The position numbers and the translations under genes are program-made. A model generated the notes under the pieces. The model saw nothing but the letters and a program-made list of their open reading frames with translations. It did no database searches and was not told the DNA's origin. Below, one piece after another: positions 1-11,000 of a DNA stretch of 64,000 nucleotides (the first letter of the stretch is position 1; every line of letters begins with the position of its first letter). Source of the DNA: Apostichopus japonicus (Eukaryota > Echinodermata > Holothuroidea > Aspidochirotida > Stichopodidae); the NCBI RefSeq assembly GCF_037975245.1, contig NC_092561.1, positions 17,055,001-17,119,000 of the forward strand, written 5' to 3'.

Positions 1-922
1 TGTACATGTTATGTACCCATCATAGCAGCATAGAGCATTCTAACATGTACCGGTGCTAGATAGATGCAGTGTTTGGGAATGGCGTGCAGTAGTTATAATA
101 TACTGCCATACTGTGTACATGTTATGTACCCATCATAGCAGCATAGAGCATTCTAACATGTACCGGTGCTAGATAGATGCAGTGTTTGGGAATGGTGTAC
201 AGTAGTTACTGTAGTACTGCCATACTGTTTACATGTTATGTACCCATCATAGCAGCATAGAGCATTCTAACATGTACAGGTGCTAGATAGATGCAGTGTT
301 TGGGAATGGCGTGCAGTAGTTATAATATACTGCCATACTGTGTACATGTTATGTACCCATCATAGCAGCATAGAGCATTCTAACATGTACCGGTGCTAGA
401 TAGATGCAGTGTTTGGGAATGGCGTGCAGTAGTTATAATATACTGCCATACTGTGTACATGTTATGTACCCATCATAGCAGCATAGAGCATTCTAACATG
501 TACCGGTGCTAGATAGATGCAGTGTTTGGGAATGGTGTACAGTAGTTACTGTAGTACTGCCATACTGTTTACATGTTATGTACCCATCATAGCAGCATAG
601 AGCATTCTAACATGTACCGGTGCTAGATAGATGCAGTGTTTGGGTATGGCGTACAGTAGTTATAATATACTGCCATACTGTTTACATGTTATGTACCCAT
701 CATAGCAGCATAGAGCATTCTAACATGTACCGGTGCTAGATAGATGCAGTGTTTGGGAATGGCGTGCAGTAGTTATAATATACTGCCATACTGTGTACAT
801 GTTATGTACCCATCATAGCAGCATAGAGCATTCTAACATGTACCGGTGCTAGATAGATGCAGTGTTTGGGAATGGCGTGCAGTAGTTATAATATACTGCC
901 ATACTGTGTACATGTTATGTAC
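1..922. repeat. 113-bp tandem satellite, left block
   Basis: About eight head-to-tail copies of a 113-bp unit that starts TGTACATGTTATGTACCC. Copies are nearly identical, and two main subtypes differ in the last third: GGCGTGCAGTAGTTATAATA versus GGTGTACAGTAGTTACTGTA. The order of subtypes is mixed. The array runs off the left edge and is interrupted at 922/923 by a hAT-like insertion; it resumes at 3269. No coding potential is visible. Confidence 0.95.
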
Positions 923-3268
923 TAGGGCTGTGTCATTCCGGTTAATTCACTAACCGGTTAACCGTTTCTATTAACCGAACGGTTAACGTTTAAACGTAAC
1001 CCGTGTTGTTGCCTCAAAATAAGAGCCGAATATCAGAGTTATATAGCTCAGATTATAATTCCGAAAGAGCGCCACCACTTTTGATGCGGAAGTACATTCT
1101 CAAAATAGCGCTGCAAGTATCGTTTTTTCGTAACGCGTATGTCAAGAATTTGGTTGTATTTGCTTAGTTTTGACGATCGTTGCATTGAAAAAGACGAATC
1201 GCGCGTTTTCATGAAGTTTTAAACAGATTTTTGTTTCTCTTTCAGTTCATCGGTAACTGTTACAGAGATATTTGAAGCAAATATGTCCTCGTTAATTGCG
1301 TAGCCCCTACTGTAACAGCGCAGGCATTGTATGGCAGTTATAAGCCTAATATTACTAGGCCTACTTAATATTGGCATTGTGTATTGAACTTAGCGATCAT
1401 ATGGAGTGTTGGACTACAAGGCTTTCACCAGCTAGGCCAAGGTTAGGAAAGTTGGTTGTTAGGAAGCGATTACTACAGAAGTGTACGGTAGTAGGGCTAG
1501 GCCTACGCAATTACAAGTACAACAATGGGTCACAGATATATTGAATTTGTGCATTGTGGCGGGGTAGGCAGAGGGTTGGGGGAAGTGTGGAAAACATTGT
1601 AAAATTTCCCGCGAACACCCTGTCGATTTCCCGCCGGAGTTCGCGCAGCAAACACAATTAGCACGCGTAGCATAATGGCGTGGGGTAGTCCCCCGGTGGG
1701 GTCATGTGGTGGAACCCCTTGTGGGGGTCCAGGGTAACGTTAACGCCCCGGAAAATTTGGCGCGTCTGTCGATAAAATATTCGCAGCTGTGGATGCAAAA
1801 TACTGACAACTTTTTTAATTTAAATTGTCACGAAACTGATGAAAATTTTGAAATGACAAGTTAGAATAGCCATATTTTGTTATAAAATGAAAAGAGATCT
1901 ATCTGTCTTACAATCATTAAAAAGTTTAACTTAAAAAAAACATGCGATTTTATGAAACAACGTTCGGCAAAGCCCCATTCCTAGACTGCCTAACAATAGC
2001 TTGCACTATACTACAACTACGGTAGGCTACATTTTCCAAGGTACCATGCCAAACAACTGTGAGCCCATCCCCTGTCTAACACCTGTTGTTAACAATTTTT
2101 TGGGCATGTTGCCAAGGAACGTTTCATGGTCTAGAATTAATAAGGTCAGTCAGTAAAGGTTCGGTTAAGTTATGAGAATTATTATCTTAGACGTTTAAGA
2201 AAAGTAGGTAAAATATGATCCCCGTAACAGCTAGGTAAGTAAAACAGGCAACTGACTCCTCCGCATGAACAAAACAATCGATCCACATGATACATGAAAG
2301 TAAACCTTGTAATCACATGTTTAAGGCCACTTGGCACGATTAACTAAATGCTTAATATTGTTTCCATGTTCTTGTAGAAAACGTAAACTTCGCAATATAC
2401 AATTAGTTGTGTTTTTGTAGTTACGTGAGATCCGTAACCGACGAGGTGGTTAGGCTATTTGCTATACACTAAACTATGGTAGGATATTATTTTCTCCGTA
2501 ATTTTGGAAATTCTAGAAAATACTTTTTCGCCGCTTAACACCAGATGTGTTCTTACGTTTTATTAATAATTGGGTGTACTAGAGCCTTGTTTACATGACA
2601 TTAGTTGCATTTAGAACGATATGCCAGTTTCGCGTGAATTTTTCGAAAGTTTTTTGCTCGATCTTTCGTAAAATTTGAAAGGTGTACCAACTTACTTTTC
2701 GTATACAACTGGTTATTTCTCTACTGATTTTCAGAGTTTTTTTTAGTCAAGTGTATACGTTGTGCATTGAGAATAAACTTATCGCGAATGCAAGAAAACG
2801 ATGCGGGGATTTCCAGCAGACAAATGTTTTCTTTGTGGGATTACTGAGTCTGTTGAATGGAATCCCGCACCTTAGAGGGAACACTGAACTGAAATTACAT
2901 CATAATAAAGAAAACGTTTACTGCTTAAATACAATATAAATTTGAAAGGATTAGATGCAGACTCGCCACGTTGTCGAACGGGGTAACAATAGGCGCTTCA
3001 CGGGTCTCATACCGCTTGATAATCCCTTCAATCGTACCGCCAATCTTAAAAATCTTTTGTATGGATGCGTGATAAAGTTTGCAATTGTTATGTGATTTTC
3101 GGCAAGCAAATGTTGCGGTCTATTTCGGGAATAAAGTGATGTGAAGACGCGCCGTTGCGACTGCGTAATTGGCATTACAAAAACGGTTAAACTTATACGA
3201 TGTACGGCGGACGTTTATCCGGCCGTTCGGTCGGTTAACCGGTTAACCGTTTAACCGTTACAGCCCTA
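923..3268. mobile_element. Non-autonomous hAT-like DNA transposon inserted in the satellite
   Basis: The element is bounded by terminal inverted repeats TAGGGCTGT / ACAGCCCTA and by an exact 8-bp target duplication TTATGTAC (915-922 and 3269-3276). Both ends carry clusters of a GGTTAACC-type motif (about 940-990 and 3185-3260), as expected of transposase-binding subterminal repeats. An 8-bp duplication is the hAT signature. It is 2,346 bp long and I see no transposase-length ORF; the longest open frames are 74-85 codons at 2682-2939 (+) and 2951-3175 (-), without recognisable motifs. It is therefore probably a deletion derivative or a long MITE mobilised in trans. Confidence 0.85.
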
Positions 3269-3470
3269 TTATGTACCCATCATAGCAGCATAGAGCATTC
3301 TAACATGTACCGGTGCTAGATAGATGCAGTGTTTGGGAATGGTGTACAGTAGTTACTGTAGTACTGCCATACTGTTTACATGTTATGTACCCATCATAGC
3401 AGCATAGAGCATTCTAACATGTACAGGTGCTAGATAGATGTAGTGTTTGGGTATGATGTACTGTAGTTAA
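3269..3470. repeat. 113-bp satellite, right block
   Basis: Nearly two further units of the same 113-bp satellite, starting with the second copy of the TTATGTAC target duplication. The last unit diverges after GTTTGGGTATGATGTACTG and the array then ends. It shows that 1-922 and this block were one array before the hAT-like insertion. Confidence 0.9.
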
Positions 3471-3950
3471 GGTGGCATGTTGGTTGTAAACTATACACAC
3501 CATATTACAACATTTTTCAGCATGTACAATACTGTGTACAGCAGTCTACTTTCCTTAACAATGGATGTGCTTTACTGTACATGTAAACAGTGTACAGTTT
3601 ATGAAGACATGTATTGAGCTCTCACACAAACTCATACGGTTACACATTACCAAATGTTCTGAATTGATTGACACAGATTTACAAGAGTGTTGCTACTCAA
3701 AATGACCAAGTATTTCTGCAAATAGAATTCAGCGTCCTACTTCCGTAAACAACAACATGAAGTGGTGAGATAAGTACCACCTTGAGTTATACATAAAGTT
3801 AACATACTGTACTGTACAATGAACTGGCCTAGATACCTCAACCAGACACACACCAGCTTGCACTTCAATGTGTACAGTAGATCATACAAACAGTAATGTT
3901 ATATACTAAATAAGACGTACAGTAGAGGAACATTGGTCAAATGGCTAAAC
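3471..3950. other. Non-coding stretch, nothing recognised
   Basis: AT-rich single-copy-looking sequence with scattered TGTACAG motifs. I see no exon, RNA gene or complete repeat. An upstream 5' exon of the Rab3IP-like gene could lie here or left of the window, but none could be supported. Confidence 0.5.
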
Positions 3951-4258
3951 AATAATATTTGCTTTTTATGTAACGCTTTATACCAGCGATACCTGTCTCA
4001 AAGCGCTTTACAGATGTTATATTACCCCTGGTCAATGATAACCTGTCCCAGAGACAATCCCTCCAGTCGGCAGCAGTTATATACTGCGCCCAATGACAAG
4101 TTACCTCACAGGTACAGTACCCATCTAACCCCTGGGTGCAGAGAGGCAAGTGAGATAAAGCATCTTGCCCAAGGACTCAACGTAATGAACTAGGCAGGAA
4201 TCGAACCAGCAATCCTTGGATCACGAGTCCAACGCCTTAGCCAATTGGCCACCACACT
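3951..4258 (-). mobile_element. tRNA-derived SINE (family 1), copy 1
   Basis: Read on the minus strand, the element starts with a tRNA-like head carrying an A box (TGGCTAAGGCG type) and a B box (GGTTCGATTCC), the two pol III promoter elements. A conserved body follows, containing GACTGGAGGGATTGTCTC, then a 3' end with AAAGCGCTTT and a short AT-rich tail. Three other copies lie in this window at 9471, 42422 and 62559, which defines the family by comparison. Confidence 0.88.
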
Positions 4259-4779
4259 CTCTAAACCTACAGACTTACCAGAACAGTACTAGGACATTTC
4301 ATTGTCTCATGGTAGAGAAACCTTTTGAAGTGTCTTGAAAAAATGCTGACAGTGATATTAGGGGAAGAATGAGGGGGTGGGGGTTGGGGGTTGCTCCCGT
4401 GTACATTCAGTAGGTCTCATGCGGAGGTCCTGTTTCTCATCCTATGTGATGTGTTAAAGTTTGTACACTGTCTGTTTGTGATGTGAATCTAAACTCAAGA
4501 CAAGTCAGAGTGAATAATAGAGTGTTTACAATCTAACACAACAAGTGACACTAGTTAATAGAATGTCCAGAAGGTTACCAGGGTCCTACATAACATGCCA
4601 TCAGTACTGTAGTATGATTAGTTCAAAAGTACTTTATTTGATATCTCTTGTTACAGTTTTTTCACGATATCTTATTTTTATATTCAGTGTTTTGAGTGCA
4701 ATGGTCATTTTTCAATTATATATTCAATGCAACTTTTACTGTATACATGTAAATTTCTAGAACAGACATTGACTTTTTT

Positions 4780-5018
4780 CACAGCTATCAAGTATACTGT
4801 ATATATTACATCTTGTTAACTTGTTACATTGTTCTTTTGACTCTATATTCTCCTCCTTTGTTGACTCATTATTTACAACTATCAAGTATATGACATCTTG
4901 TTAACTTGTTACATTGTTCTTTTGACTCTATATTCTCCTCCTTTATTGACTCGTTATTTACGGCTATCAAGTACTGTATTAAACATCTTGTTAACTTGTT
5001 ACATTTGTCTTTTTGCAG
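4780..5018 (+). repeat. ~90-bp triplication abutting a splice acceptor
   Basis: Two full copies and one partial copy of a unit with GCTATCAAGTA ... ACATCTTGTTAACTTGTTAC ... TTGACTC. The third copy is cut short at TTTTTGCAG, the acceptor of the first recognised Rab3IP-like exon at 5019. The branch-point and pyrimidine region of this exon is thus embedded in a tandem repeat. Confidence 0.85.
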
Positions 5019-8000
5019 TGATCAAGACCAGTACCACGAGGACCAACCTCTAGGGTCACCTAGAAGCCCTGTCGGTAGAACAGCCAGTATCTCTTTGGAT
5101 GAAATGAGAGCGCATGCCTTTGAAAAATTGCAAGAAGAGTTGATGAAGGCTCAGGAGGTATGGCAATGTACTATGTCATTTTATCCAGATATTTGTATAA
5201 GCTGAGGACATGAAAGTATTCAGGTGCAGTGGTGGAGCTAGGGGTATTGGTCAGGGGGGCGAGAAAGGTCTGTAGGGGCGCTTTGACACTATCTAAGTGA
5301 AGCCCCACCACAGGTTGGCGCGGAGCGTACAGATATTTTATGAGTAAAGATACTCCCTAGATCGCCGGAAATGACCCTTTTTCGGGCCTTGCTTAATATT
5401 TGCAGATAAACGAAGAATAAATAGGTGTCATCGCCATTTTGTCAGAAAATTACACCAAAAAGGTATTTGAGAGCGCAATAAAAAAGTCAATAATCGCGAA
5501 TAAGTAAAAAGTGGAAAAAAAGCTGAAAAGGGCGCCAGCAGTCCATTTGAGTCCGTCAGGGGGGCATCCGCCCCCTCTGACTGTATGGACGCTCCGCCAC
5601 TGTTCAGGTGTTGTTAACTTGATGTCCTTCTACCAAAAGTCTTCCACTGATTAACATTGGTTCCTTTCTCACTTACCATCGACATATATGCACTTTCCCT
5701 TCTATCCTAAACCACAAATGTAATAGGTACCATTTGGCACTGTACTGGGTGTGCCCTCTCTGACCCACTTTGGCATAACCATCGTCTTTCCCCTAAGATG
5801 AAAAAAAAAGAGAAGAAAACAGAGAGAGTAGTTGATCGCATCAAAAAAAGAGAAAAAAATGAAAAACAGAGAAAAAACAGACAAAGAAGAGAGGAAAATG
5901 AAAATTGTTTAAATTTTCAAAGTTTCTGTTTGATATTTTTACTCCATTTTCACAATTGCACCAAAGTGGATTGGGACATTCTGGTAATATTCTTAAACTG
6001 TACATTCTGTTAAGTACATGTTCCTGGAGGTTAACATGAGTGAAAGACCTGTTGCAATATAGGAGGATCACATGAGTCGAGCAAACATAAAAGCATGGAA
6101 CATCTAGGAATATTTGGTGATTGACCTGTGATGTCCAGTCCTTCAACCATCTGGTGACATCACATTCTGCATCCCACAAGATCCACTCAATGTTACTGTT
6201 CCATGCTCTGCATGAAATCAATCAAGTGAGATGTTACAGCTATGATCGTCCGTAGTCATTAATTAATGAACTGTCAACCGTTAATCCACGACACATTAGG
6301 GAATTCCAGTCGATGGGATGTTGTCGAGTGTGGTGAATTTAAAGGAGTAACATCTTTTTCTTCGTTATCTAAATTGTTGAACTTTTTTCATCTTTTCAGG
6401 CTTTGGAACTAAAGGATGAACAGGTTTCTAAACTTTCTAAAGTTAGAGATGAGATGGACCAAGAAATAGTAGAGCTGACTGCAAATCTGTTCCAGGTAGG
6501 TGTCCTAACCACAGAATGTACTTAAACTATATAGTAATAATTTATACAATAACAATAGTTGTCATGACAACTATTGTTATTGTTTAAATAATGCCCTGCA
6601 GGGATGATTATTCATATTCTTTTGATTCACTGCTTGTCTTTCTGAGACTTTTTCAGACTTTAAATATACCGTAAGTTAACTGTTTGTTTCATGCATCTCT
6701 GTTGCCTGACTTAAAAGAAGTCAGATATTCTTCCCTCACACTAGAACAAGTCAGGCGTGTAGTGAAGGCAGAGGGGGAAAAGGGGACGACCGCCCCCCCC
6801 CCCCCCCTTGAGCAAATTTTGTTTGTATGTTTTATGATATCGCTAGTAATTTCAAAATAGAAAATGCTTAGATGCAACTTACAAGGCCTGGGAAGTGCCA
6901 TTTCCAGCGATCTGGGAGGCATTTTTGGCCAAAATTTTCTTGTACGCTTCGCACCAACCCATGGTGGCTCTATGCTTAGATAGTTTCCAATGCCGAATCT
7001 ACGGCTCCAATAGTTTGCCTACAGGTTCGCCCCTCCCTTGGCAAATTCCTCGCTCCGCTCCTGGAGCAAATACAGCTTCTCATGTTTTTCAGCTCTCAAG
7101 CCTCTTTACTCCTGTAACTGCTTCCTCATGATAACTTTCCTCAGTGAGAGATCAATTTGCCATAATTATTATGTTTCATGGGAAGAAACTTTAGGGATTG
7201 CATGTATTCTTTGATCATATAGTAGCAATACACACTAGGCTCATAGGTAAGGATTGAGAGAACATAGGCAATGTTTTAGGGCTACTGTAGTTATTGCAGA
7301 GATTCCTTTGAATTTAACTGGAATGGCAGAACACCACAGCCACTTTTCAGCTTTCGAAAGGGAACCAACATTTTTTGGAACAAACTTGAAAGGGCAGGAG
7401 GGCATTTATTCTCAAAAGTGAGAGAAAACATTTTCAGACATGACAGTTGTAACATACTTGAATAGGAAAATATGTATTGCTATGCACCCTCAACAGCTGA
7501 TCGTTAAATAAACCTCGCAATATTGTGTGTTGATTAAAATGGCAGTCCTTACCATCTTACGATCAGTAATTTTCGTTGGCATTTCAATAACTGTTTGGGG
7601 CACCGATGGCTGTTTCACGGCCGTTAATTCCAGCTCTGAGATAAAACTGTAATCTAAATGAATATTAATAGACCTGTCCTTGTAAATGTTGGTAAGTAAA
7701 TGTAACAGTAATACAGAGGTACAACATTGCATAGCATGTTCTTTTATGGTTCGGATTGATAAGTAATTATTTTAATTTTTTTAACGTATCTTTACCTTTT
7801 GTACATCCGTCTCCCTAATAAACAGGAAGCACATAAGATGGTGAATGAAGCAAATGTTGGCCAAGCTGGAGCACAGAAACTCTTAGAAGAGGCCAATGGA
7901 AAGGTAAGATATGACACATCAAAGGTCATATATGTAATATCTATCCCATAGATAGACTAATACATTTTCAATCCAAAGTGTTCCTTAAGTTATTCCTTAT

Positions 8001-11000
8001 AAGTTGTATTTCATAGTAAAAACACGTAGTTTGTGTTTAATTAGTTCCCTTTTCGCAGATGGATTACTATCCTGAATGTCATGGCTATCCCGAGATAATA
8101 TCTCTTAATTGACTCGTGAACTCAGTATCGAGAAGTAAAGAGTTATTAAATTTCCAAAAACCTGGACCACGCTCATTATTATGCAAATTGAGTGTGAGAT
8201 TTACTGCCATGTGATCGGACTGAATATTGGGCGAGAGATTGTTTGTTGCTACCAAGTTACAGATATGACGAGAGATGAGAAAAAAGTCCAATCTACACCT
8301 AATTCCCGGGGTAACGTTCAAACTCCAAGTGAAGTTTTTCTGGTGAGGGTTTCTCTCCCTCCAAGTATCACACAAATGAAAAGCATACATTAACTCAATA
8401 CACTTATCCCGGGCCTTACAGATAGTCCTAGGATTACCACCAATTTTTTCGAGGTCTAAATTGAAAACGAAATTGAAATCCCCCACAAATACAATTGTAT
8501 CATTGTTAAAATCAGAAAGAGACGAGCTCAAGAGACCCAAAAAATGTGGATCGTCTGTGTTAGAAGTTTCAAGTATAAGAGACAGTTCAGATGGACTTTC
8601 TGCTGCTGCTGGGTCATTTATAAAACTCATTGTTTATGGATTCTGTCTTTAAGGTAGAGTGGTATTTGTTAACAGTTAAAGATCATATAAACAGATAGTA
8701 GATACTAATGCCACAGTTGCAGGGAATTTTCTAGCTGCTGCAACTCTTCTATTCAAGAGAGTGTCAAAGTTGGTTGTTATGGATTGATAAACATTCTAAG
8801 ATTTTCCTCTTGTAGCCGAGCACAATCAGTAAACAGTTGTTCAGCTTGTGTGTTTGAAGTGCTTAATATAAAGGCTGATGTAGTCTTTCATGCTTAACTT
8901 CTACAGCTGTGAAGGGTTAAAATGGGAATTATATTTGTACTCACCTTATTTTGGCTCACTATATTGAAAACAAGGCCGGGGAGGTGACCATGAATCAATC
9001 CAAAACATTTCATTTATGTTCATAGATTGAACTCTTTCAGACAAACTTAGAAACATTGAAAGCTGAACTAAATATCCAAAGCAAGCCCACCAAGCAGTAA
9101 GACAATAGATAGTTAATGACCTTGTTTGTTATATTAATCTCGACAGATTGAAGTCCTCCAGGCAGAGGTACAGGCATTAAAAGCTTTGGTGATAACATCC
9201 ACGCCCAGCACGCCCAACAAACAATCGGACAGTCACACGAAGATGTCTCTCTTACGGAGAAGGAAGAAGAACAACCCAAGCCATCATCGAAACCATAGTC
9301 TTACCGGACCGATAGAGGACTATCCAGATGGGACCGCATCTCATATGAATGGCAGTGGTCCAGATTCTGAAGGAGCCCAGAAGGAGGTGAGTCATATCAG
9401 TAGAAAATAACTTTGAAATACTTATTCAAATCGTCCCATTAAAACATTAACAAAAAGGATGCTTCGTTGAGAGCGTGGTTGCCAATTGGCTAAGGCGTCG
9501 GACTCGTGATCCAAGGATTGCTGGTTCGATACCTGCCTAGTTCATTATGTTGTGTCCTTGGGCAAGATGCTTTATCTCACTTGCCTCTCTCCACCTAGGG
9601 GTTAAATGGGTACCTGTGAGGTAACTTGTCATTGGGCGCAGTATATAACTGCTGCCGACTGGAGGGATTGTCTCTGGGACAGGTTATCATTGACCAGGGG
9701 TAATATAACGTCTATAAAGCACTTTGAGACCTATCGCTGGTATAAAGCTCTTTATGAAAAGCAAATATTATTATTATAGGGATATTCAGTGTTTTAGTAA
9801 GTTTTTTCATTCAACTAGCCCCCAAAGCACGAAAGACAGAAGCACTGGTATAGTAGAGCCTAGTCAGACGAAATTAAATTGATCATCATTTACAAGAATT
9901 GGTTCATAATTTTGTACATAGTTTCTAAAGCCTTTGAAGCACAAGCATTGATATCCCCCAATGACCTGTAAGGGCCAGTATTCTACACAATACTGGTAAT
10001 AGTGGGATAAGCTATGTGCCTAACCCCCCCCCCCCCCCTGACCCTCTCAAGTTTGTGCTAGTTTCCAGTTACGCAGTTTGGTCATTCTGAACTATCAATC
10101 TAAGGAGTGTCAAGAGATTACAATCAAAACTCACATTTTGAATGTTTATAATCTTACTTCAGAGCATAGGTTAGGAATTTTTTCATGTATAACTATTTGA
10201 TCCATATTGTCTTCAGGTGGACTAACTATTTGATCCATTGTTATTTGATCCATTGTTGTCTTTCAGGTGGACTAACTATTTGATCCATTGTTGTCTTTCA
10301 GGTGGACTAACTATTTGATTCATTGTTGTCTTTCAGGTGGACTAACTATTTGATCCATTGTTGTCTTTCAGGTGGACTAACTATTTGATCCATTGTTATT
10401 TGATCCATTGTTGTCTTTCAGGTAGACTAACTATTTGATCCATACTGTCTTTCAGGTGGACTAACTATTTGTTCCATATTGTCTTTCAGGTGGACTAACT
10501 TTTTGATCCATTGTTATTTGATCCATTGTTGTCTTTCAGGTGGACGAACTTTTTGATCCATTGTTATTTGATCCATTGTTGTCTTTCAGGTGGACTAACT
10601 ATTTGATCCATTGTTATTTGATCCATTGTTGTCTTTCAGGTGGACTAACTATTTGATCCATTTTTATTTGATCCATTGTTGTCTTTCAGGTGGACTAACT
10701 ATTTGATCCATTGTTATTTGATCCATTGTTGTCTTTCAAGTGGACTAACTATTTGATCCTTTGTTATTTGATCCATTGTTGTCTTTCAGGTGGACTAACT
10801 ATTTGATCCATTTTTATTTGATCCATTTTTGTCTTTCAGGTGGACCCACTGTTTTTACGAGACCTTCAGGCTTGGCGTGAGAGTCCAACACTTCACAACG
10901 ATAGTTCTTTCATTAATGGAATCTTTTTGGAGGATGTTCGTCCGTGTCTAAACTTTCCATCTCAGGAAACTTCTGCAACGCTCCAAGAATGTGTAGCTGT

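Noticed and set aside
1-922. CRISPR-like array
   Set aside because: Repeats are contiguous 113-bp satellite monomers with no unique spacers, in a eukaryotic genome.
9485-9540. A functional tRNA gene at the head of the SINE
   Set aside because: A and B boxes are present but it is continuous with a SINE body seen in four copies, and a proper acceptor stem is lacking.
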